Numbered from the stretch's first letter, positions 1 to 7,069 are shown. The stretch: DNA of 11,590 bases from Candidatus Brevibacterium intestinigallinarum (GCA_019117325.1 DWZY01000193.1:1-11590), one strand, 5' to 3'. Program-made: numbers and translations. Notes: generated by a model not told the origin, from the letters alone.

Positions 1-73
1 CGTCCGGTGCCCACGGCCGGTCGGCCGAGGCAGCGGTGTGCGGGGGCGCGGCATCCGGGGAAGGGGTCTCCAT
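1..73 (-). CDS. Possible N-terminus of a divergent gene, cut by the window edge
   Basis: Reading the minus strand from an ATG at 73, the frame stays open to the window edge for 24 codons and begins METPSPDAAPPHTAASADRP, a Pro/Ala-rich, probably disordered start. The product cannot be identified from so little sequence. The start is suggested by position: a CAGACT hexamer on the minus strand (85 to 80) ends exactly seven bases before the ATG, as expected of a leaderless transcript, and no good Shine-Dalgarno is visible. The gene would be transcribed away from the aminotransferase at 148. It could also be chance, because open frames are common at this GC content. Confidence 0.35.
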   Translation of the reverse strand, partial: METPSPDAAPPHTAASADRPWAPD

Positions 74-79
74 CGCCCC

Positions 80-85
80 AGTCTG
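80..85 (-). promoter_or_regulatory. Candidate -10 box of the divergent minus-strand gene
   Basis: CAGACT on the minus strand differs by one base from TAGACT, a good TANNNT -10 box. Its last base lies seven positions upstream of the ATG at 73, so transcription would begin at or near that ATG. No convincing -35 element is visible at the usual spacing. The call rests on spacing and similarity alone. Confidence 0.3.
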
Positions 86-147
86 CCGCACCCGTCTGAG
101 CCGCACCTGGTCGCGGCGATGACGGCCGGAAGTGGCATCATCGGTGT

Positions 148-1272
148 ATGACGAACTTCCGCGTGCGCCGAGCCCTGGCCGACACACCCGCCTACCGACC
201 GGGCCGTCCCCCCGCCGCCGTGGAGGGGGTGACCAGCTACAAGCTGTCCTCGAACGAGAGCCACCTCGAGCCGCTGCCGGCCGTCGTCGAGGCCGTGGCC
301 GGCGCCTCGGGTGCGCCCGCCCTGTACCCGGACCCCGCCGCGGCGCGGCTGACCGAGGCTCTGGCGGACTTCCACGGGGTCCCGGCCGATCACGTCGTGC
401 TGTCCGCGGGATCCTCGGAGTCCCTGGCCGCCCTGGTGGGGATCACGCTGGAGCCCGGCGCCGAGGTCGTCTACCCCTGGCCGTCGTTCGAGATGTACCC
501 CCAGCTCAGCAGCTTCTCCGGCGCCACCCAGATCGCGGTGCCGCTCACCGCGGACGGCCGGCACGACCTGCCGGCGATGGCGCAGGCGATCACCGATGCG
601 ACCGGACTGGTGCTGCTGTGCTCGCCCAACAACCCCACCGGCGCCGTCCTGGGGCAGGCGGAGTTCGCCTCCTTCATGTCGCAGGTGCCGGAGGACATCA
701 TCGTCGTCCTCGACGAGGCGTACATCGAGTTCGCGGACGGCAGCGAGGCCGTCGGAGCGCTGCGCACCGCGGACGGCCACCCGGACGCTCCCGTCGACAT
801 GGGACAGGCGCTCGACACGTACTCGAACCTGGCCGTCCTGCGCACCTTCTCGAAGGCGCACGGCCTGGCCGGCCTGCGCGTGGGCTACACCGTCGCCCAC
901 CCCACGATCATCCACGAGATGCGGAAGTCGATCGCGCCCTTCAGCGTGGGCGCGGCCGGACAGGCCGCCGGCCTCGTGTCGCTGGCGCTGCGCGACGAGG
1001 TGCACGTCCGCGCGAAGGCCGTGGGTGCGACCCGGGACGACCTGGCCGTGCGCCTGCGCGAGCTGGGCATCGACGTGCCGCCCAGCGGCGGCAACTTCGT
1101 GTGGCTGCCGTTCAGCGAGCACGACGCGCACGCGTTCGCGGAGGCATGCCTGGCCCGTGGCCTGGCCGTCCGCGACCTGGGCCGGGGCATCCGCGTCACC
1201 GTGGGACCGGACGAGGCGATGGACCGCCTCGTCGACATCGCCGCTCGCTTCATGGAGGACCGCCGCGCATGA
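148..1272 (+). CDS. HisC/Pat-like pyridoxal-phosphate aminotransferase
   Basis: A fold-type I (class I/II) PLP aminotransferase of 374 residues, the usual length for HisC and Pat. Visible motifs are SSNES near residue 30, SPNNPTG at 159-165, DEAYIEF at 189-195 with the cofactor-contacting Asp and Tyr, the PLP-binding Lys236 in TFSKAHGLAGLRVGY, and a substrate-carboxylate Arg in GIRVTVG (Arg349). HisC makes histidinol phosphate; the actinobacterial relative Pat transaminates aromatic 2-oxo acids. The N-terminal motif is SNESHLEPLP rather than the SNENPxGPSP typical of HisC, and no his genes are nearby, so a Pat-like role is somewhat more likely. It is the first gene of an operon, and its stop overlaps the next start by ATGA. 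The ATG at 148 matches the family N-terminus. Upstream Shine-Dalgarno evidence is poor. Confidence 0.9.
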   Translation: MTNFRVRRALADTPAYRPGRPPAAVEGVTSYKLSSNESHLEPLPAVVEAVAGASGAPALYPDPAAARLTEALADFHGVPADHVVLSAGSSESLAALVGITLEPGAEVVYPWPSFEMYPQLSSFSGATQIAVPLTADGRHDLPAMAQAITDATGLVLLCSPNNPTGAVLGQAEFASFMSQVPEDIIVVLDEAYIEFADGSEAVGALRTADGHPDAPVDMGQALDTYSNLAVLRTFSKAHGLAGLRVGYTVAHPTIIHEMRKSIAPFSVGAAGQAAGLVSLALRDEVHVRAKAVGATRDDLAVRLRELGIDVPPSGGNFVWLPFSEHDAHAFAEACLARGLAVRDLGRGIRVTVGPDEAMDRLVDIAARFMEDRRA

Positions 1273-2786
1273 CCGCAGCACACACGCAGGAGACCACCGA
1301 GGCCGCGACCGCTGGAGCGGGGTCCGCCGGCACCCAGCCGGCCGACACCTCCCCGTTCCCGCCGCTCACCGCGCCCGAGGTCGTGGTCGACCTGGCGCCG
1401 CTGGCTGCGGTCCTGAGCCCCGGGGCCCTCGTCGAGGACGCGGACGTCGTCGCGGCCCACACGCAGGACCGCGCCGTGTTCGCCCCGTCCGGGCGGGCCC
1501 GCGCCCTCATCCGCGCCCGCAGCGCCGAGGACGTCCAGGAGACCCTGCGCTTCGCCCACGAGCACTGCCTGCCGGTCATCCCGCAGGGTGCGCTCACCGG
1601 CCTGTCCGGCGGCGCGAACGGCATCGACGGCGCGCTGCTGCTCAACGTCTCGAAGATGGATCAGATCGTCGACATCGACACGGTCGAGCAGACCGCCACG
1701 GTGCAGCCGGGCGTCATCAACCGCGCGCTCAAGGATGCGCTCAAGGAGCACGGCCTGGCGTACCCGCCGGATCCGGGCTCCGTCGACATCTCGACGATCG
1801 GCGGCAATGTCGCGACGAACGCGGGTGGTCTGTGCTGCGTGAAGTACGGCGTCACGAAGGACTACGTCCGCAGGCTCACGGTCGTCCTGGCCGATGGCTC
1901 CATCACGACGGTCGGACGCCCCACCGCGAAGGGCGTGGCGGGCTTCGACCTGGCGGGCCTGCTCGTGGGCTCCGAGGGCACGCTGGGTGTCGTCGTCGAG
2001 ATCGTCGTCGACCTCATCCCCGCGATCCCCGACCCGATCACCGGCGTGGCGCTGTTCGACGACATCAGGGCCGCGGCACGCACCATCACGGACTTCATGT
2101 CCTCGGGCGTCACGCCGTCCCTGCTGGAGATCCTCGACGGCACCTCGATCGAGTGCATCAACGACTACGGCGACTTCGGCCTGCCGGAGGGCGCCGCGGC
2201 GATGCTGCTCGTCCAGTCGAACGGCGACGGCACGCTGGAGCGGGCCGCCGCTGATCTGGCCGAGTTCGAGCGGATCGCACACGCGCAGGGAGCGACGGAG
2301 GTGACGATCTCCGATGATCCCGAGGACTCAGAGATGTTCATCGCCGCCCGCCGCTCGGTGGGTCACGCGCTGGAGAAGTACGCGATGGCCCACGGCGGCG
2401 GCGAGCTGGTCGATGACGTCTGCCTGCCGCGGAAGTCGCTGGATGAGTTCTTCGCCCGCATGCGGCAGATCGCGCAGGAGTTCGACGTGCTCGTGGCGGT
2501 CGCCGGTCACGCCGGTGACGGGAACATGCACCCCAACGTGCTCTTCGACGCGGGCGACCCGGAATCCGTGGCTCGGGCCCAGGCCGCGTTCGACGCGATC
2601 ATGGCCACCGGCCTGGAGCTGGGCGGCACGATCACCGGCGAGCACGGTGTGGGAGTGCTCAAGAAGCAGTGGCTGGCCCGTGAGCTGGACCCCGTCGCGC
2701 AGCGCCTCCACGTGGCGATCAAGCGCGAGTTCGACCCGCGGGGGATCCTGAGCCCCGGCAAGATGCTGGGAGACCTGAGCGCATGA
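1269..2786 (+). CDS. GlcD-type FAD-binding 2-hydroxyacid dehydrogenase (D-lactate/glycolate type)
   Basis: A 505-residue flavoprotein of the vanillyl-alcohol oxidase/PCMH fold, with an N-terminal FAD_binding_4 domain and a C-terminal FAD-oxidase C domain. It probably oxidises a D-2-hydroxy acid such as D-lactate, glycolate or D-2-hydroxyglutarate to the 2-oxo acid and passes electrons to a carrier. FAD-binding motifs are PQGALTGLSGGAN (105-117) and GGNVATNAGG (178-187). The metal/substrate site is HAGDGNMH (His414, His421) plus Glu458-His459 in GEHGVG, matching the metal ligands of D-2-hydroxyglutarate dehydrogenase and D-lactate dehydrogenases. The first 36 or so residues are an Ala/Thr-rich extension without a family match. 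The ATG at 1269 overlaps the aminotransferase stop (ATGA), indicating translational coupling. The frame stays open upstream of this ATG only because it shadows the aminotransferase. Its 2-oxo-acid product might feed or drain the upstream transaminase (inference). The exact substrate cannot be read from sequence. Confidence 0.9.
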   Translation: MTAAHTQETTEAATAGAGSAGTQPADTSPFPPLTAPEVVVDLAPLAAVLSPGALVEDADVVAAHTQDRAVFAPSGRARALIRARSAEDVQETLRFAHEHCLPVIPQGALTGLSGGANGIDGALLLNVSKMDQIVDIDTVEQTATVQPGVINRALKDALKEHGLAYPPDPGSVDISTIGGNVATNAGGLCCVKYGVTKDYVRRLTVVLADGSITTVGRPTAKGVAGFDLAGLLVGSEGTLGVVVEIVVDLIPAIPDPITGVALFDDIRAAARTITDFMSSGVTPSLLEILDGTSIECINDYGDFGLPEGAAAMLLVQSNGDGTLERAAADLAEFERIAHAQGATEVTISDDPEDSEMFIAARRSVGHALEKYAMAHGGGELVDDVCLPRKSLDEFFARMRQIAQEFDVLVAVAGHAGDGNMHPNVLFDAGDPESVARAQAAFDAIMATGLELGGTITGEHGVGVLKKQWLARELDPVAQRLHVAIKREFDPRGILSPGKMLGDLSA

Positions 2787-4108
2787 GCCCGCAGCAGGCG
2801 ACGGCCTCGGAGGAGGCCGCCCAGACGAACCCGGCCACGGCCTCGGCGGCGGTGACGGCGCGTGGGGCGGCGGCCTCGGCGGCACCGGTGGCCGACCGCT
2901 CCCGGTTCGGCTTCGACCTGGGCGTGCAGATGGAGGAGGGCGGGCGGACCGGCACGATCCGGACGCCGCACGGCGACATCGCGACCCCCGCCTTCATCCC
3001 CGTGGGCACGAAGGCGACCGTCAAGGCGGTCAAGCCCGAGGACGTCGACGCGCTGGGCGCGGACGCGGTCCTGGCGAACGCCTACCACCTGTTCCTGCAG
3101 CCGGGACCGGACATCGTCGACGAGGCCGGCGGCCTGGGCGCGTTCATGAACTGGCCCGGCCCCACCTTCACGGACTCGGGCGGGTTCCAGGTCATGAGCC
3201 TGGGCGTGGGGTCGAAGAAGGTGCTCACGACGGAGTTCGCGGGGAAGGATCGCGCGGACCTGCAGACGGTCGCCCGCGAGGAGCGGATGGCGAACGTCGA
3301 CGAGGACGGGGTGACCTTCCGGTCCCACCTCAACGGCGACATCCACCGGTTCACCCCGGAGGTCTCGATGCAGGTCCAGCACCAGCTGGGCGCGGACATC
3401 ATCTTCGCGTTCGACGAGCTCACGATGCTCACGAACACGCGGGTGTACCAGGAGGAGTCCCTGGAGCGCACGCGTCGCTGGGCGGAGCGCTGCGTGACGG
3501 AGCATCAGCGACTGACGGCCGAGCGCTCGCACCGGCCCTACCAGGCGCTCTTCGGGGTGCTGCAGGGCGCGCAGTACGAGGACCTGCGCCGGAAGGCTGC
3601 CCAGGACCTGGGTGCGATGGACTTCGACGGGTTCGGGATCGGCGGTGCGCTGGAGAAGGAGAACCTGGGCACGATCGTGGGCTGGGTGTGCGAGGAGCTG
3701 CCGGCGGACAAGCCCCGCCACCTCCTGGGCATCAGCGAGCCGGACGACCTCTTCGCCGCGATCCGTCGTGGCGCGGACACCTTCGACTGCGTGTCGCCGT
3801 CGCGGGTGGCGCGGAACGCGGCCGTGTATTCGCGCGATGGTCGGTACAACATCTCCGGCGCGCGCTACAAGCGCGACTGGCAGCCGATCGACCCGGAGTG
3901 CGACTGCTACACGTGCACGCACTACTCGCGCGCCTACCTGCACCACCTGTGGAAGGCGAAGGAGATGCTGTTCTCCACGCTCGCCACGATCCACAACGAG
4001 CACTTCATCGTGCACCTCGTCGCGGACATCCGGCAGTCGATCATCGACGGCCGGTACGCGGAGCTCGAAGCGGAAGTGATGGGCCGGTACTACGCGCCGA
4101 AGTCCTGA
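2783..4108 (+). CDS. tgt: Queuine/preQ1 tRNA-guanine transglycosylase
   Basis: A (beta/alpha)8-barrel tRNA-guanine transglycosylase that exchanges guanine-34 in GUN-anticodon tRNAs for a queuosine precursor or queuine. Asp131 in TDSGGFQVMSL and Asp335 in TFDCVSPSR match the two catalytic aspartates (Zymomonas Asp102 and Asp280). Zinc ligands are Cys373, Cys375, Cys378 and His404, with the exact CxCxxC-x25-H spacing of the family. At 441 residues it is longer than the usual 370-380, because of an Ala/Thr-rich N-terminal extension of about 40 residues and an insertion of about 26 residues (142-175) after the first catalytic loop. The pocket differs from typical bacterial enzymes: FDELT (Leu213) replaces FDECT, and GGALEKE (287-293) replaces GGLAVGE. 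The ATG overlaps the preceding stop by four bases, so it is the last gene of the three-gene operon. A queuosine-precursor transporter homologue lies at 8065-8772. Confidence 0.96.
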   Translation: MSPQQATASEEAAQTNPATASAAVTARGAAASAAPVADRSRFGFDLGVQMEEGGRTGTIRTPHGDIATPAFIPVGTKATVKAVKPEDVDALGADAVLANAYHLFLQPGPDIVDEAGGLGAFMNWPGPTFTDSGGFQVMSLGVGSKKVLTTEFAGKDRADLQTVAREERMANVDEDGVTFRSHLNGDIHRFTPEVSMQVQHQLGADIIFAFDELTMLTNTRVYQEESLERTRRWAERCVTEHQRLTAERSHRPYQALFGVLQGAQYEDLRRKAAQDLGAMDFDGFGIGGALEKENLGTIVGWVCEELPADKPRHLLGISEPDDLFAAIRRGADTFDCVSPSRVARNAAVYSRDGRYNISGARYKRDWQPIDPECDCYTCTHYSRAYLHHLWKAKEMLFSTLATIHNEHFIVHLVADIRQSIIDGRYAELEAEVMGRYYAPKS

Positions 4109-4208
4109 TCCTGGCTCCCGGCGGTGCACGTCGCTGGGGTGGTGGGGCGGTCCGCGGCGCCGCGCGTCGATTCGTGACATCGCTCGGGTGATCCTGCGGG
4201 GACCGGAT

Positions 4209-4214
4209 TAGCGT
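4209..4214 (+). promoter_or_regulatory. Candidate -10 box upstream of the cyclase-family gene
   Basis: TAGCGT fits TANNNT and would start transcription near 4221, leaving a leader of about 39 bases with a GAGGA ribosome binding site (4247-4251). A weak GGTGAT (4187-4192) sits 16 bases upstream. The 151-base gap after tgt suggests a separate transcription unit begins here. Confidence 0.35.
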
Positions 4215-4259
4215 CGGTCCTGTCGGACAGCAGAGTCGATCACCCCGAGGACGTGCACC

Positions 4260-5045
4260 ATGTCGATCTCCACGCAGAACTCCACCACCTCCGTCACCAC
4301 TGAGACCATCGTCGAGGCGCGCGATGCGGCGTTCGCCGCGCTCGCCGGCGGGTTCGACCTGGTCGACCTGTCCGAGACCCTGGGCCCGGACTCCGTCATC
4401 TGGCCGGGCGCCCCGGCGCTGCAGGTGACGGAGGCCGTTCAGCACGACACGGACGGGTACCACGCCCGCATCGTGTCGACCTTCGAGCACGCGGGGACGC
4501 ACTTCGACGCACCGGAGCACTTCGTGCCCGGCGGCGAGTCCGCAGCGGACATCAGCATCGACCGGCTGGTGCTGCCCGTCGCCGTCATCGACATCCGGGA
4601 GAAGGCCGCGGCTGATCCCAACGCGGTCGTCGAGCCCGCGGACATCGAGGCGTTCGAGGCCGCACACGGTCCCATCCGCCCGGGCACCGCGGTCGTCATC
4701 AACTCCGGCTGGGCGGCCCGCAACGCGGACGTCCTCGCCTACACGGGGTCGGAGACGACCGAGGACCTCAAGTTCCCCGGCTTCGGCGTGCCCGCAGCGC
4801 AGCTCCTCGTGGAGCGCGGCGTCGTGGGCCTGGGCGTCGACACGCTGGGGATCGACCCCGGCTCCGAGCCGCTCTTCCCGGTCCACCGCGAGGTCACGCA
4901 CCCGGCCGGGCTGTGGCACCTGGAGAACCTGGTGAACGTCGATCAGCTCCTGGCGCAGGGCGCCGTCCTCGCAGTGGGTGTGCCCCGGATCGCCGGCGGC
5001 ACGGGATTCCCCACGCGCGTCTTCGCGTTCGTCCCGCGCACCTGA
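4260..5045 (+). CDS. Cyclase/kynurenine-formamidase-like metal-dependent hydrolase
   Basis: A 261-residue member of the cyclase family (Pfam cyclase, PF04199), which includes bacterial kynurenine formamidase and isatin hydrolase: small metal-dependent amide or ring hydrolases. The signature HAGTHFDAPEHF lies at residues 77-88, supplying the metal-binding His77, His81 and Asp83 and the conserved downstream His87. Other family features are the N-terminal DLSETLGPDSVIWPG segment, VVINSGWA near residue 145, and GLGVDTLGIDPG around 190-200. Length is normal for the family. The ATG at 4260 has GAGGA eight bases upstream. An AhpD-like gene follows 90 bases downstream on the same strand, a pairing that suggests catabolism of a cyclic or aromatic compound (inference). 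No kynU or tryptophan dioxygenase is in view, so kynurenine specificity is not supported. Confidence 0.85.
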   Translation: MSISTQNSTTSVTTETIVEARDAAFAALAGGFDLVDLSETLGPDSVIWPGAPALQVTEAVQHDTDGYHARIVSTFEHAGTHFDAPEHFVPGGESAADISIDRLVLPVAVIDIREKAAADPNAVVEPADIEAFEAAHGPIRPGTAVVINSGWAARNADVLAYTGSETTEDLKFPGFGVPAAQLLVERGVVGLGVDTLGIDPGSEPLFPVHREVTHPAGLWHLENLVNVDQLLAQGAVLAVGVPRIAGGTGFPTRVFAFVPRT

Positions 5046-5091
5046 CTCAAGCGGGTCGGGCCTGCGGCGGGGTGGCGAGATGTCGTGAGCC

Positions 5092-5097
5092 TAGACT
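5092..5097 (+). promoter_or_regulatory. Candidate -10 box upstream of the AhpD-like gene
   Basis: TAGACT within CCTAGACTCGG is a strong match to the actinobacterial TANNNT -10 box. Predicted transcription start is near 5104, giving a leader of about 32 bases that contains the GAAGGAG ribosome binding site at 5123-5129. No clear -35 is visible. The gene at 5136 may therefore be expressed independently of the cyclase-family gene. Confidence 0.5.
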
Positions 5098-5135
5098 CGG
5101 CGCTGTCACGACGTCATCGCCCGAAGGAGCGCACC

Positions 5136-5543
5136 ATGGAGCAGTTCAGCCCGATCCTCCCCGTCCTCGCGGATGAGGACCTCGACCCGCGGGCAGCCGC
5201 CGTGTTCGAGGACATCCGCGCCACGCGGCAGACGGACTTCATCAACAACTTCTGGCGGGTGCTGGCCCACGACCCCGCGAACCTCGAGCGCACGTGGGGC
5301 GAGCTCAAGGAGCTCATGGGGGAGGGGACGTCCCTCGACCCGTTGGTGAAGGAGCTCATCTACGTCGCGGTGTCGACGGTCAACAACTGCACATACTGCG
5401 TGCGGTCGCACACGGCCGCTGCCCGCGCGAAGGGAGCCAGCGACCAGCAGCTGGCGGAGATGCAGTCGATCGTCGCGGCGGCGAACAAGACCAATCGCCT
5501 GGCGATCGGCCTGCAGGTCCCCGTCGACGAAGCCTTCAGCTGA
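5136..5543 (+). CDS. Carboxymuconolactone decarboxylase/AhpD-like family protein
   Basis: A 135-residue all-helical protein of the CMD/AhpD superfamily. The redox signature is complete: Glu73, Cys85, Cys88 and His92 in the EX11CX2CX3H arrangement (NNCTYCVRSH). The CXXC pair points to AhpD-like thiol chemistry, a peroxidase or disulfide reductase role in the cytoplasm, rather than true 4-carboxymuconolactone decarboxylation, which does not use this motif. The ATG at 5136 is chosen because GAAGGAG lies six bases upstream and the sequence from there (MEQFSPILPVLADEDL) is family-like. The frame extends upstream to a GTG at 5085, but that would include the predicted promoter. Its location downstream of the cyclase-family hydrolase suggests a shared catabolic or protective role (inference). 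Confidence 0.87.
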   Translation: MEQFSPILPVLADEDLDPRAAAVFEDIRATRQTDFINNFWRVLAHDPANLERTWGELKELMGEGTSLDPLVKELIYVAVSTVNNCTYCVRSHTAAARAKGASDQQLAEMQSIVAAANKTNRLAIGLQVPVDEAFS

Positions 5544-5554
5544 GCCCAGGCCGT

Positions 5555-5594
5555 GAGCTGAGCAGCGGCTCTCACCAGAGACTGCGCTGATCTC
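5555..5594. terminator. Possible bidirectional hairpin between convergent genes
   Basis: An imperfect inverted repeat with arms of about 18 bases, 12 of them pairing, closes on a CTCT-CACC-AGAG loop and lies exactly between the AhpD-like gene and the convergent lysR remnant. There is no T-run, so it is at best a weak or factor-assisted terminator. Confidence 0.25.
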
Positions 5595-6232
5595 AGGTGT
5601 CTGTCGGCGGCTGGAGCGTGTCGAGGAACGCCTGCGCTGCCGGCGACGGGTTGAAGCTGCTCCACGCGAGGTACTCGACCCGGGTGGGGCCAGCGGTGAC
5701 CGGAATCGTGCGCAGGTCAGCAGCACCGCTCGGGATCACGGCGGGCGAGAGCATCGCCATGACGAGCCCCTGCCTCACCAGATCGAGGATGAGATCAGTG
5801 CTCATCGCCTCGAAGGCGACGTCGCGGCGCAGTCCGGCGGCCTGGAACGCGAGGTCGGACTGCATCCGGCCGGGAGCCCCCTCGGGGAAATCCACGAACA
5901 CGTCGTCCGCGAGGTCGTCCAGCCGCAGTCTGCGACGTCCAGCGAGCGGATGTCCGGTGGAGACGACGGCGACGAGCCGCTCACGGGCGAGCACGCGCGT
6001 GCTCACGCCCGTCGGAGGCGAGCTGTCGGGCAGGCCGAGGACGGCGACGTCCATCAGGCCCGCGCTGATCGCGGCGACTGCTGCGCGCGAACAGCGTGAC
6101 GCCCAATTCGTGCTCGAGCGCTTTGATCTGGTGACTGAGTGAGGACTGCACGACGAAGCACCACTCGGCCGCACGGGTGAAGTTCTTCTCCTCTGCGACG
6201 GCGATGACGTACCGCAGCTGCTGCAACTCCAT
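5593..6232 (-). pseudogene. LysR-family transcriptional regulator with internal frameshifting deletion
   Basis: Two adjacent minus-strand frames together make a damaged LysR regulator. The first (ATG at 6232) gives a clear winged-helix DNA-binding start, MELQQLRYVIAVAEEKNF then TRAAEW and SSLSHQIKALEHELG-VTLFAR, and then runs into Arg/Pro-rich nonsense. The second, entering around 6075-6090, reads AAVAAISAGLMDVAVLGLP and continues as a normal LysR effector-binding domain to the stop at 5593. A complete LysR protein has about 300 codons; only about 213 codons of DNA remain. The missing part is the linker helix and the first part of the effector domain, about 70-80 residues, with a change of frame at the junction. 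It is divergent to the DMT transporter, the classic LysR target arrangement. An alternative is a sequencing or assembly error at the junction, but the missing length argues for a real deletion. Confidence 0.75.
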
Positions 6233-6236
6233 CTGT

Positions 6237-6268
6237 CTATGGTCGCTGCCGATCGCTGCTATGGCAGC
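6237..6268. promoter_or_regulatory. Repeat pair in the lysR/DMT intergenic region, operator-like
   Basis: CTATGG occurs at 6237-6242 and again at 6259-6264, a spacing of 22 bases (about two helical turns). An inverted repeat GCTGCC/GGCAGC (6245-6250 and 6263-6268, 12-base spacer) overlaps the second copy. The position between divergent regulator and transporter genes is where a LysR operator would lie. With the regulator broken, it may be a relic. Confidence 0.3.
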
Positions 6269-6304
6269 AATCTGTTGGACTCATGATTCGGGTCGGTCGC
6301 GGCG

Positions 6305-7069
6305 ATGATGCGCGCGCTCCCGGCGGGGCTGATCGCTCTCCTCATCGCCCGGCAGCTGCCGCGCGGTTCCTGGTGGTGGAAGAGCCTTGTGCTCGGCACC
6401 CTGAACATGGGTGCGTTCTTCCCGCTGCTGTTCCTCGCGGCCCAGGAGCTTCCCGGTGGTGTCGCCGCCACCCTCAACGCGGCGCAGCCCATCGTGATCG
6501 CGTTCCTGGCCGTGGCGATCCTGCACGAGCGGCTGTCGGTCTGGCGCGTCTGCTGGGGCGTGCTCGGCATGGCCGGTGTCGCCCTCGTCGTGCTCGGGCC
6601 GGATGCTGCGATGTCGCCCCTCGGCATCCTCGCGGGGCTAGGCGGTGCTGCGTCCATGGGCACCGGCGTCGTGCTGACGAAGAGGTGGGGGCGCCCCGCG
6701 GGAGTCTCCCCGATCGGGCTCGCCGGTTGGCAGCTCACCGCCGCCGGCCTCGTGCTCCTGCTGCCCGCGCTGCTGGTCGACGGGGTCCCACCCGGCATCG
6801 ACGGCACGGCCTGGCTCGGGTACGCCTGGCTGGGCATCGTCGGGGCGCTCATCACGTACACGCTCTGGTTCGCTGGCATCCGTCGCCTCCCGGTCACCGC
6901 GACTGCGCTGCTCGGCCTGCTCTCCCCGCTCGTGGCCGCGATCCTCGGTGCTGTGATCGCCGGAGAAGCCCTCACGCCCGTCCAGCTCCTCGGCTTCGCC
7001 CTCGCGCTCCTCGCGATGGTCGCGGGCCAGCTCCCATCCCCAACGCAGAAAGCGCAGAACCCCTCATGA
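6305..7069 (+). CDS. EamA/DMT-family transporter lacking its first membrane helix
   Basis: A drug/metabolite transporter (EamA) of 254 residues, predicted to export a small metabolite or amino acid across the cytoplasmic membrane. Family sequence is evident from the first residues: MMRALPAGLIALLIARQLPR followed by a WWWKSLVLG motif, LNMGAFFPLLFLAA, PGGVAATLNAAQPI, and a second EamA repeat from about residue 120 ending in GEALTPVQLLGFALALLAMV. About nine hydrophobic helices remain, against ten in the family. The missing part is the first helix and the loop normally ending in an AAMRALPAG-type sequence. In frame upstream there are only six codons before a TGA at 6284-6286, and no Shine-Dalgarno is visible. 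An ATG at 6283 in another frame may be the original start, now separated by a small frameshifting deletion. It is probably non-functional, although initiation at 6305 or 6308 cannot be excluded. Confidence 0.7.
   Translation: MMRALPAGLIALLIARQLPRGSWWWKSLVLGTLNMGAFFPLLFLAAQELPGGVAATLNAAQPIVIAFLAVAILHERLSVWRVCWGVLGMAGVALVVLGPDAAMSPLGILAGLGGAASMGTGVVLTKRWGRPAGVSPIGLAGWQLTAAGLVLLLPALLVDGVPPGIDGTAWLGYAWLGIVGALITYTLWFAGIRRLPVTATALLGLLSPLVAAILGAVIAGEALTPVQLLGFALALLAMVAGQLPSPTQKAQNPS

Noticed and set aside
132..1268. Long upstream in-frame extension of the dehydrogenase reading frame
   Set aside because: It is an Arg/Gly/Pro-rich shadow of the aminotransferase in another frame. Family sequence begins only after the ATG at 1269, which overlaps the previous stop in the expected way.
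885..2282. 465-codon minus-strand open frame under the operon start
   Set aside because: It is antisense to the aminotransferase and dehydrogenase, with no domain and no plausible ribosome binding site.
2727..2782. preQ1 riboswitch upstream of tgt
   Set aside because: I looked for one because of the queuosine link. The tgt start lies inside the upstream gene's stop codon, leaving no leader, and no preQ1-I-like A-rich tail or C-rich loop is visible.
4153..4164. Perfect 12-base palindrome after tgt as a terminator
   Set aside because: CGCGGCGCCGCG has no loop and no T-run, and such GC palindromes are expected by chance at this composition. It lies about 45 bases past the stop, so a factor-dependent end cannot be excluded, but I do not call it.
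2507..4180. 557-codon minus-strand open frame across the dehydrogenase end and tgt
   Set aside because: Its composition (Arg/His/Val-rich) is typical of antisense shadow frames, and both plus-strand genes are strongly supported by motifs.
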